From assembly GCA_041432705.1 (NCBI GenBank), contig JAPWAE010000008.1:1-64000 (forward strand): a DNA stretch of 64,000 nucleotides. Reading direction: 5' to 3'. The translations under genes and the position numbers were made by a program. The notes below the pieces were generated by a model that saw only the letters and a list, made by a program, of their open reading frames with translations, searched no databases and was not told the origin of the DNA. The DNA is from Pauljensenia sp018375675. GTDB taxonomy: Bacteria > Actinomycetota > Actinomycetes > Actinomycetales > Actinomycetaceae. Shown here piece by piece: positions 41,848 to 49,083 of the stretch (position 1 is the stretch's first letter; each line of letters starts with the position of its first letter).

Positions 41848-42242
41848 GCGAGCGCGGAGATGCCAGTGTTGAATTCCTTGGAATTCTTGTCGTCGTCGTA
41901 ATTCCGGTGCTCTACATCGTGCTCGCGATCGGCCAGGTGAGCGCGGGGGCGATGGCGGTAGACGCGGGGGCACGCGAGGCCGCGCGTATCCTCGCCGAGG
42001 ACCCGGAGCGAACGGCCGACGCATCCCACGCCGTGACCCTCATCGTCGAGGATTTCGGCGTGAACGCGGAACCCGAGGTGGCCGCGACGTGCGAGAACTG
42101 CCAGGAGGGAGAAGGTGCTGTCGACGTGCGCGTGTCCGTGCAGGTCCCGCTGCCCTTCATGCCCTCCTGGCTCGGCGGCCTCGGAGTGGGCGTCTCCTCG
42201 AGCGCTCGCGCGCCCGTGCGTGAGGTGGTCGCCCGTGAATGA
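41844..42242 (+). CDS. TadE-like pseudopilin
   Basis: A 132-residue protein with SERGDASVEFLGILVVVVIPVLYIV, the classic TadE N-terminus with a conserved Glu before the membrane helix, followed by GAMAVDAGAREAARILAED and a domain with two cysteines (TCENCQ) that may bind metal or form a disulfide. It starts with GTG overlapping the previous gene and overlaps the next one by 8 bases. Confidence 0.8.
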   Translation: MSERGDASVEFLGILVVVVIPVLYIVLAIGQVSAGAMAVDAGAREAARILAEDPERTADASHAVTLIVEDFGVNAEPEVAATCENCQEGEGAVDVRVSVQVPLPFMPSWLGGLGVGVSSSARAPVREVVARE

Positions 42243-42678
42243 AAGCGAGGAGGGGCGCGTCGGGATCCTCATGTGCGCGGGCTGCGCCTTCGTGTGCTTG
42301 CTGCTCGTCGTGTCGATTGCGCTCACTGAGGTTGCGATGCAGGACCGTCGCCTTGTGTCCTGCGCCGACGCCCTGGCCAGTGCCGGGGTGTCGGGAGCCT
42401 CCGCGTCCACAGTATTCGCGGGAGGCAACCTCGGGGTTGACGAGGAGACGGCGAGCTCTCGCGTCGATCGTGCGCTCGCGGAGCTGTCGGATTCGACCTG
42501 CCGCGTCGGGGATGGGGTCAGTGTCTCCTGGGTCAGTGTGAGCAGCGGGGAGGTGGAGGTTGGCGTGAGGGCGCGCCCGAGGGTCTCCCTCTTGCCTCCG
42601 GTGCTGCGCAGCGCGGTGGTTCCCGAGCTGGTGAGAACCTCGAGCGCGCGCCTGCGTGGGGTGCAGGGGTCGTCCTAA
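42235..42678 (+). CDS. Rv3654c-family TadE-like protein
   Basis: A 147-residue protein beginning NESEEGRVGILMCAGCAFV with one membrane helix (about 9-32), then the LASAGVSGASASTV segment and a periplasmic-type domain. It matches the TadE-like proteins that close actinobacterial Tad loci (Rv3654c type). The start is GTG inside the end of the previous gene; upstream residues of the open frame are shadow. It is last in the Tad operon. Confidence 0.78.
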   Translation: MNESEEGRVGILMCAGCAFVCLLLVVSIALTEVAMQDRRLVSCADALASAGVSGASASTVFAGGNLGVDEETASSRVDRALAELSDSTCRVGDGVSVSWVSVSSGEVEVGVRARPRVSLLPPVLRSAVVPELVRTSSARLRGVQGSS

Positions 42679-42737
42679 AGTGGCGTCCGCGACGGTCACA
42701 TTGTGGGATGGCAATCGAAGTATGAGTAAACGAAACG

Positions 42738-42743
42738 TAAACT
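42738..42743 (+). promoter_or_regulatory. -10 box for gdhA, 7 nt before ATG
   Basis: TAAACT ends 7 nt before the gdhA ATG, with no Shine-Dalgarno sequence; likely leaderless. Confidence 0.45.
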
Positions 42744-42750
42744 TTAGGCC

Positions 42751-44112
42751 ATGAGCAGCTTTGATACATCTCGTCTTTCCCCCGCGCTGGCCTCCGTTTT
42801 TGAATCTGTCCAGCGCCGTGACCCGGCCCAGGCCGAGTTTCATCAGGCCGTCTATGAGGTCCTTCTGACGATCGCCCCGCTGGCTGAGCGTCACCCCGAA
42901 TACGCCGACCTGTCGATCATCGACCGCATCGTCGAGCCCGAGCGCCAGATCCAGTTCCGCGTCCCGTGGGCCGACGACAAGGGCAACATCCACGTGAACC
43001 GCGGTTTCCGCGTCGAGTACAACTCCGCACTCGGCCCCTACAAGGGCGGCCTGCGTTTCCATCCCTCCGTGAACCTGTCGATCATCAAGTTCCTCGGCTT
43101 CGAGCAGATCTTCAAGAACGCCCTCACCGGCCTGCCCATGGGCGGCGGCAAGGGTGGCGCGGACTTCGACCCCAAGGGCAAGTCCGACGCCGAGGTCATG
43201 CGTTTTTGCCAGTCCTTCATGACTGAGCTCTCCCGCCACATCGGCCCCGACACCGACGTGCCCGCCGGCGACATCGGCGTGGGCGGCCGCGAGATCGGCT
43301 ACATGTTCGGCCAGTACAAGCGCCTCAAGAACCGCTTCGACGCGGGCGTCCTGACGGGCAAGGGCCTGTCGTGGGGCGGCTCCTACGTGCGCACCGAGGC
43401 CACCGGCTACGGCCTCGTCTACTTCGCCGCCGAAATGCTCGCCGCGAAGGGCACCAGCTTCGACGGCAAGCGCGTCGTGGTCTCCGGCTCGGGTAACGTC
43501 GCGATCTACGCGACCGAGAAGGCCCAGCAGCTGGGCGCGACCGTCGTGGCCGTGTCCGACTCCTCCGGCTACGTCGTGGACGAGGCCGGCATCGACGTCG
43601 CGCTGCTCAAGGACGTCAAGGAGGTGCGTCGTGGACGCGTCTCCGACTACGCGGCCGAGCGCCCCGGCGCCGTCTTCGTGCCCGGCGGTTCCATCTGGGA
43701 CGTCCCCTGTGATGTTGCGCTTCCGTGTGCGACCCAGAATGAGCTGCCCCTGTCCGGCGTCGAGACCCTCATCAAGAACGGCGTCCAGCTGGTCGCTGAG
43801 GGCGCGAACATGCCCACGACCCCCGAGGCGATCGAAGCCCTGCAGTCCGCCGGCGTTGCCTACGCCCCCGGCAAGGCCTCGAACGCGGGTGGCGTGGCCA
43901 CCTCCGGCCTCGAGATGCAGCAGAACTCCGGCCGCACCCAGTGGCCCTTCGAGGAGACTGACGCGAAGCTTCACCAGATCATGGTCGACATCCACGCGAC
44001 CACCGTCGCCACCGCCGAGGAATACGGCGTCGCGGGCGACTACGTGGCGGGCGCGAACCTGGCGGGCTTCCAAAAGGTGGCCGACGCGATGATCGCGATG
44101 GGTCTCATCTGA
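42751..44112 (+). CDS. gdhA: NADP-specific glutamate dehydrogenase
   Basis: A 453-residue hexameric-type enzyme that reductively aminates 2-oxoglutarate to glutamate. It has FRVEYNSALGPYKGGLRFHP, the MGGGKGGADFDPKGKSD active-site region with the catalytic lysine and PAGDIGVGGREIGYM, and the Rossmann motif VVSGSGNVAIYA. Length and sequence fit the small bacterial NADP type. A stem-loop follows the stop. Confidence 0.97.
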   Translation: MSSFDTSRLSPALASVFESVQRRDPAQAEFHQAVYEVLLTIAPLAERHPEYADLSIIDRIVEPERQIQFRVPWADDKGNIHVNRGFRVEYNSALGPYKGGLRFHPSVNLSIIKFLGFEQIFKNALTGLPMGGGKGGADFDPKGKSDAEVMRFCQSFMTELSRHIGPDTDVPAGDIGVGGREIGYMFGQYKRLKNRFDAGVLTGKGLSWGGSYVRTEATGYGLVYFAAEMLAAKGTSFDGKRVVVSGSGNVAIYATEKAQQLGATVVAVSDSSGYVVDEAGIDVALLKDVKEVRRGRVSDYAAERPGAVFVPGGSIWDVPCDVALPCATQNELPLSGVETLIKNGVQLVAEGANMPTTPEAIEALQSAGVAYAPGKASNAGGVATSGLEMQQNSGRTQWPFEETDAKLHQIMVDIHATTVATAEEYGVAGDYVAGANLAGFQKVADAMIAMGLI

Positions 44113-44125
44113 TCCGCTCTCTTTT

Positions 44126-44161
44126 CGGTGCCTCGGCGTCCTGTGTGGCGTCGGGGCACCG
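44126..44161 (+). terminator. Hairpin after gdhA
   Basis: CGGTGCCTCGGCG faces CGTCGGGGCACCG, a roughly 13-bp stem with wobble pairs and a short loop, 14 bp beyond the gdhA stop. Confidence 0.5.
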
Positions 44162-44237
44162 TCGTATCTGCGGCAGGTAGGGGAGTAAGCCCCGCCACCG
44201 TCGCCCCTTAGCGTTCCTGGTTGGGCGCTCGATCCGC

Positions 44238-44243
44238 TACCCT
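44238..44243 (+). promoter_or_regulatory. -10 box for prfB, 6 nt before GTG
   Basis: TACCCT ends 6 nt before the GTG start of prfB and there is no ribosome-binding site. Confidence 0.4.
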
Positions 44244-44249
44244 GGGTGC

Positions 44250-45371
44250 GTGGCCATTGAATTTTCTGAAGAGATCCCGTCCCTGCGCACCACGATGGAG
44301 AACATCATCGCGGTCGTGCAGCCGGACAAGCTGCGCGAGCAGATCGCCGAGCTGAATGAGAAGGCGGCCGCGCCCGACCTGTGGGACGACCCGAGCGCCG
44401 CTCAGGCCGTTACGAGCGCGCTCAGCCACCGCCAGAGCGAGCTCGACCGCGTCACGCAGATGAGTGAGCGCATCGACGACCTGGAGGCCATGGTGGACAT
44501 GGCCGCCGAGGACCCGGACGAGAGCGCTGACATCCTCGCCGAGGCCGAGGCCGACCTGGAGAAGCTCCGCAAGGACCTGGGCGACCTGGAGATCCGCACC
44601 CTCCTGGACGGCGAGTACGACGAGCGCAACGCCGTCATCACGATCCGAAGTGGCGCGGGCGGCGTGGACGCCGCCGACTTCGCCGAGATCCTCCTGCGCA
44701 TGTACCTGCGCTGGGCGGAGCGTCACGGCTACCCGACGAAGGTCATGGATACCTCCTACGCGGAAGAAGCCGGCCTGAAGTCGGCGACCTTCGAGGTGCA
44801 GGCACCCTACGCCTACGGCACGCTGAGCGTCGAGGCCGGCACCCACCGCCTCGTGCGCATCAGCCCCTTCGACAATCAGGGCCGCCGCCAGACGTCCTTC
44901 GCGGCCGTCGAGGTCATCCCCCTCATCGAGACCACGGACCACATCGAGATTCCCGAGTCCGAGCTGAAGGTGGACGTCTTCCGCTCCTCGGGCCCCGGCG
45001 GTCAGTCCGTGAACACGACCGACTCGGCCGTGCGCATGACTCACATCCCCACGGGCATCGTCGTGTCCATGCAGGATGAGAAGTCCCAGATCCAGAACCG
45101 CGCGGCCGCCCTGCGAGTCCTGCAGTCCCGCCTCCTGGTGCTGCGTCATGAGGAAGAGCAGGCGAAGAAGAAGGAGCTCGCCGGCGACGTCAAGGCATCG
45201 TGGGGCGATCAGATGCGCTCCTACGTGCTCCAGCCGTATCAGATGGTCAAGGACCTGCGCACCGAGTTCGAGTCCGGCAACCCCCAGTCCGTCTTCGATG
45301 GCGACATCGATGGCTTCATCAACGCCGGCATCCGCTGGCGCAAGAACGAGCAGAAGGCCGCTCAGGACTGA
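44250..45371 (+). CDS. prfB: Peptide chain release factor 2
   Basis: A 373-residue class I release factor for UGA and UAA. The RF2 SPF tripeptide is visible in RISPFDNQG and the peptidyl-hydrolysis GGQ loop in SSGPGGQSVNTTDSAVR. The frame is continuous from the GTG, with no CUU-UGA type frameshift site, so the autoregulatory frameshift of many bacteria is absent. It precedes ftsE and ftsX, the usual actinobacterial order. Confidence 0.96.
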   Translation: MAIEFSEEIPSLRTTMENIIAVVQPDKLREQIAELNEKAAAPDLWDDPSAAQAVTSALSHRQSELDRVTQMSERIDDLEAMVDMAAEDPDESADILAEAEADLEKLRKDLGDLEIRTLLDGEYDERNAVITIRSGAGGVDAADFAEILLRMYLRWAERHGYPTKVMDTSYAEEAGLKSATFEVQAPYAYGTLSVEAGTHRLVRISPFDNQGRRQTSFAAVEVIPLIETTDHIEIPESELKVDVFRSSGPGGQSVNTTDSAVRMTHIPTGIVVSMQDEKSQIQNRAAALRVLQSRLLVLRHEEEQAKKKELAGDVKASWGDQMRSYVLQPYQMVKDLRTEFESGNPQSVFDGDIDGFINAGIRWRKNEQKAAQD

Positions 45372-45395
45372 GCGACGCCCATACGCACTACCCGG

Positions 45396-45429
45396 CCCCG
45401 GCCTCGTCGATTCATGAACGAGGCCGGGG
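45396..45429 (+). terminator. Hairpin after prfB (GAGGCCGGGG family)
   Basis: CCCCGGCCTCGT (45396-45407) pairs with ACGAGGCCGGGG (45418-45429), a 12-bp perfect stem with a 10-nt loop. Confidence 0.7.
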
Positions 45430-45562
45430 TCGCGTCCGTGTCCAAGCGTCCCCAGGTGGAGGGCTGAGCGCCACACCGCCTGTTTTCCGCGTGTCGTAGC
45501 CGGGTCGTGACCCGATCGTTACCTAATCTGACAGGGACTATTGACCCCGATCGGACGGTCCC

Positions 45563-46252
45563 ATGATTCGTTTTGAAGATGTCACCATGGTGTACACGCC
45601 AGGTGCCCAGCCCGCGCTGGACCACGTCTCGCTGGAGGTGGAACGCGAAGAATTCGTGTTCCTCGTCGGCAAGTCGGGTTCCGGCAAGTCCACGTTCCTG
45701 CAGCTCGTCATGCGCGAAATGAAGGCGACCAGCGGCAAGGTGTGGGTGCTCGGCAAGGACGTGTCCAAGCTGTCCACGTGGGCGGTTCCGAAGCTGCGTC
45801 GCCAGATCGGCACGGTCTTCCAGGACTTCCGACTGCTGCCCTCCAAGACCGTGTACGAGAACGTCGCCCTGGCCATGCAGGTCATCGGCAAGCCTCGCCA
45901 CGCGATCGAGACAGCCGTCCCGGACGCCCTCGAGCTGGTGGGCCTGTCCGGCAAGGAGTCGCGCCTGCCGCACGAGCTGTCCGGCGGTGAGGAACAGCGT
46001 GTCGCGATCGCGCGCGCCATGGTGAACCGTCCCGAGCTGCTGCTCGCGGACGAGCCCACCGGCAACCTTGACCCGGAGACGTCGCTGGGCATCATGCGTC
46101 TCCTCGACCGAATCAACCGCACGGGCACAACCGTCGTCATGGCTACCCACGACGCGGACATCGTGAACCAGATGCGTAAGCGCGTCATCGAGCTCGCCAG
46201 CGGCGACGTCGTGCGCGACCAGAACCGCGGCGTCTACGGGGCCGGGAGGTAA
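45563..46252 (+). CDS. ftsE: Cell-division ATP-binding protein FtsE
   Basis: A 229-residue ABC ATPase that works with FtsX at the division septum to activate peptidoglycan hydrolases. It has Walker A GKSGSGKSTF, the Q-loop in VFQDFRLLPSKTVYENVA, signature LSGGEEQR, Walker B LLADEPTGNLD and a switch His in ATHDADIV. A spacing of 5 bp to ftsX marks an operon. Confidence 0.96.
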   Translation: MIRFEDVTMVYTPGAQPALDHVSLEVEREEFVFLVGKSGSGKSTFLQLVMREMKATSGKVWVLGKDVSKLSTWAVPKLRRQIGTVFQDFRLLPSKTVYENVALAMQVIGKPRHAIETAVPDALELVGLSGKESRLPHELSGGEEQRVAIARAMVNRPELLLADEPTGNLDPETSLGIMRLLDRINRTGTTVVMATHDADIVNQMRKRVIELASGDVVRDQNRGVYGAGR

Positions 46253-46257
46253 GACCA

Positions 46258-47172
46258 GTGAAGCTTCGTTTTATTCTGTCCGAGGTCGGCAAGGGCCTGT
46301 CGCGTAACCGCGCGATGAGCGTCGCCGTCATCCTCGTGACCTTCGTGTCCCTCCTTTTCGTGGGCATCGCGGGCCTGACCCAGATGCAGGTGTCCAAGAT
46401 GAAGTCGGAGTGGTACGACAAGATCGAGGTCACGATCTACATGTGCGCCATCAACGACGCGGCCGCGAACTGTAACGCGACCGAGGCGAGCGACGCGCAG
46501 ATTGACGCGGTGCGCCAGAAGCTGGCCTCCGCCGAGATGACCCCGTACGTGGCTCACGTGTACGAGGAGACGAAGGAAGAGGCATACGAGAACTTCCAGC
46601 GTCTCAACGGCAACAACGCTCTGACCCAGTGGACCACGCCGGACATGCTCCAGTTTGCCTTCCGCATCAAGCTGGTCAACCCCGAGCAGTACTCGGTGGT
46701 CAAGGAGGAGTTCTCCGGGACTGCGGGCGTGTCCGAGGTGCGCGACCAGCGTGAGGTCGTCGAGCCCCTGTTCCGTGTACTGGGCGCCGCCCGCACGGCG
46801 GCCCTGGGCCTCGGTGCGATCATGGTCGTCGCCGCGATCCTGCTGATCTCGACGACGATCCGCCTGAGCGCCATGAGCCGTGAGCAGGAAACCCAGATCA
46901 TGCGTTACGTGGGTGCCTCGAACCTGTTCATTCAGGCCCCGTTCATGATCGAGGGTGCGCTCGCCGCGCTGGTGGGTGCGGCCTTCGCGATCGGCACCCT
47001 GTTCGCGGGCGTGCACTTTATCGTCCAGGGGTGGATGGCCCCCGCATTTAAGTGGACGAACTTTATCGGCATGGGCGAGGTGGCGATCATGACGCCGATC
47101 CTCGTCCTGGCGGCGGTGGCGCTGGCGGTTATTGCCTCGGCGTTCTCGCTCGCGAAGTACACGAAGGCGTGA
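46258..47172 (+). CDS. ftsX: Cell-division protein FtsX
   Basis: A 304-residue permease-like protein with four membrane helices: one after the cytoplasmic start (about 22-43), then an extracytoplasmic domain with two cysteines (MCAINDAAANC) and three C-terminal helices (about 178-200, 220-250, 275-297). FtsX carries FtsE ATPase signals to extracellular cell-wall hydrolases. The peptidase gene 5 bp downstream is a likely partner. Confidence 0.94.
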   Translation: MKLRFILSEVGKGLSRNRAMSVAVILVTFVSLLFVGIAGLTQMQVSKMKSEWYDKIEVTIYMCAINDAAANCNATEASDAQIDAVRQKLASAEMTPYVAHVYEETKEEAYENFQRLNGNNALTQWTTPDMLQFAFRIKLVNPEQYSVVKEEFSGTAGVSEVRDQREVVEPLFRVLGAARTAALGLGAIMVVAAILLISTTIRLSAMSREQETQIMRYVGASNLFIQAPFMIEGALAALVGAAFAIGTLFAGVHFIVQGWMAPAFKWTNFIGMGEVAIMTPILVLAAVALAVIASAFSLAKYTKA

Positions 47173-47177
47173 GTCTC

Positions 47178-48452
47178 ATGTCCCTCTCCTCGCATCGTCC
47201 CGGTCGTCGCTCGTTGCGCGCCGGTGCGCTGGCACTCGCGATTGCCTCGTTTGCGGCGATGAGCCAGGCCCTGCCCGCGCGTGCGGACGATGAGCGCGAC
47301 GCCGCCGCGAACGCGGCCGCCGAGGCCGAGGCGACGGTCAACGCCCTGCAGTCGCAGCTGGAGGGTATCGACGCGTCGCTCGCCCAGGTGTTCATCGACC
47401 TGCAGGCGCTCAACGGGCAGATCCCGGTGGCCCAGGCCGCCTACGAGGCCGCGACTGCAACCTACGACCAGAAGTCTCGCGAGCACGCGACGATCATGGG
47501 CGAACTGAGCGCCGCGCAGGGCGAGCAGAGCCGCATCGGTCAGTCGCTAAACCAGGCGACCACGCAAGCTGACGACGCGCAGCGCGCGATCGCTGACCTC
47601 GTGCGCCGCAAGTACCGCGAAGGCAACGTCGACCCGGTCGCCGTCGCCCTGACTGCGGGCGGCACGGAGTCGATCACCGATCGCGCGGCGGCCGCCGACA
47701 TGGCGCTGCGCACGGAGAGCCAGACGATGACGGCCGCGCTGGACGTGTCCTCGTCTCAGCGCACCCAGGCTACGCGCCAGGATGCCATCACGGAGCGTAT
47801 CGCCGACCTAGAGGTCAAGGCCGCCCAGGCCGAGGCGGAGGCCGAGGCTGCGAAGAACGAGGCCGACTCCAAGCTCACCGAGCTCAACACCCTCAAGGAA
47901 CAGGCTCAGGCCAAGCAGGCCGAGTGGGACGCCCAGAAGGGCAAGGTTGAGGCCTCGCTGAGCCAGGCGGAAGCCGACTACCAGGCGCGCAGCGCTGAGC
48001 TGGCGGCTATTGATGCAGCCAACCGTGCGTCGGGTGCCTCCTACGTGTCGGCCTCGGGCTTCCGTAACCCCCTCGACATTCCGATCGTGGTCACGTCCCC
48101 GTTCGGTATGCGCTACCACCCGGTGCTGGGCGTCATGAAGGGCCACTCGGGCACCGACATGGCCGCCGACTGCGGCACGATCATCCGCGCCGTGGCCTCG
48201 GGCTACGTGAACGCCGTGTCTTCGGATGTGTCGGCCGGCAACTACGTGGATATCAACCACGGCCTCGTCGGCGGTAACTCCGTCATCACCGAGTACCTGC
48301 ACATGCAGGCCCAGTACGTGTCTCCGGGCCAGTACGTGAATGCGGGCGACGCGCTGGGCGAGGTCGGTTCGACCGGCTACGCGACCGGCTGCCACCTGCA
48401 TTTTGGTGTTCTTCAGAACGGAAGTTATGTTGAACCGATGGATTATTTGTAA
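47178..48452 (+). CDS. Secreted M23 family peptidoglycan endopeptidase with coiled coil
   Basis: A 424-residue exported protein. The signal peptide ends near residue 35 (PARA-D). A long coiled coil (about 36-285) is followed by a LytM/M23 domain (about 300-424) with the zinc residues in HPVLGVMKGHSGTD and the CHLHFGV motif. The EnvC/PcsB-like design and position just after ftsEX suggest FtsX docks to the coiled coil and controls septal wall cleavage (inference from related systems). The ATG at 47178 is preceded by a weak ribosome-binding site. Confidence 0.92.
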   Translation: MSLSSHRPGRRSLRAGALALAIASFAAMSQALPARADDERDAAANAAAEAEATVNALQSQLEGIDASLAQVFIDLQALNGQIPVAQAAYEAATATYDQKSREHATIMGELSAAQGEQSRIGQSLNQATTQADDAQRAIADLVRRKYREGNVDPVAVALTAGGTESITDRAAAADMALRTESQTMTAALDVSSSQRTQATRQDAITERIADLEVKAAQAEAEAEAAKNEADSKLTELNTLKEQAQAKQAEWDAQKGKVEASLSQAEADYQARSAELAAIDAANRASGASYVSASGFRNPLDIPIVVTSPFGMRYHPVLGVMKGHSGTDMAADCGTIIRAVASGYVNAVSSDVSAGNYVDINHGLVGGNSVITEYLHMQAQYVSPGQYVNAGDALGEVGSTGYATGCHLHFGVLQNGSYVEPMDYL

Positions 48453-48466
48453 TCCGCGTTAGGATT

Positions 48467-48500
48467 GACCCCCGTAGCGATTTTGCTGCGGGGGTCTTTC
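48467..48500 (+). terminator. Rho-independent terminator after the M23 peptidase gene
   Basis: GACCCCCGTAGC (48467-48478) pairs with GCTGCGGGGGTC (48485-48496), followed by TTTCC. Confidence 0.8.
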
Positions 48501-48537
48501 CGCATGAGTGCGGACAACGAGTCTGGAAGGAGGCAGC

Positions 48538-49065
48538 ATGCCCAAGGAATGGAAGAAGCCCAAGCCCACGGAGGGGCAGCGCGCCAAGGCTGCCTCCGAC
48601 GCGAAGAAGACGATCGCCCGTAACAAGAAGGCGCGCCACGACTACACGATCGAGGACACGTGGGAGGCCGGCCTGGCCCTCATGGGCACCGAGGTGAAGG
48701 CGCTGCGCATGGGCCGCGCGTCCCTCGTGGACGCCTGGGTTGAGATCAATGGGTCAGAGGCGTGGCTCTACGGCGCCAACATCCCCCTGTACTCGCAGGG
48801 CTCGTGGACGAACCACGCGCCCACGCGCAAGCGCAAGCTGCTGCTGCACCGCGCGGAAATCGACCGCATGCAGGACCGCGTGGCCGCGAAGGGCTACACG
48901 ATCGTGCCCCTGGAGCTGTACTTCATTGGGGGCCGCGTCAAGGTCGAGATCGCCCTGGCTAAGGGCAAGCAGGAGTGGGATAAGCGTCAGGCCCTGCGCG
49001 AGAAGCAGGATCAGCGCGAGGCCGAGCGCGCGATGCGCCGCTACGTGAAGCAGGCCCGCCGATAG
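48538..49065 (+). CDS. smpB: SsrA-binding protein
   Basis: A 175-residue SmpB, the tmRNA partner in rescue of stalled ribosomes. It has the conserved NKKARHDYTIEDTWEAGLAL, GTEVKALRMGRASLVDAW and the C-terminal basic helix with KGKQEWDKR. The ATG has a GGAAGGAGG ribosome-binding site. ssrA is 5 kb downstream, beyond two YhgE genes. Confidence 0.97.
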   Translation: MPKEWKKPKPTEGQRAKAASDAKKTIARNKKARHDYTIEDTWEAGLALMGTEVKALRMGRASLVDAWVEINGSEAWLYGANIPLYSQGSWTNHAPTRKRKLLLHRAEIDRMQDRVAAKGYTIVPLELYFIGGRVKVEIALAKGKQEWDKRQALREKQDQREAERAMRRYVKQARR

Positions 49066-49083
49066 GGGAAAGAAGGCGACCCT

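Noticed and set aside
42157..44073. A 638-codon antisense frame over gdhA
   Set aside because: gdhA is clear on the plus strand; the antisense product has no recognisable domain.
44250..45371. Programmed frameshift in prfB
   Set aside because: The frame is continuous and the in-frame UGA of the classical site is absent.
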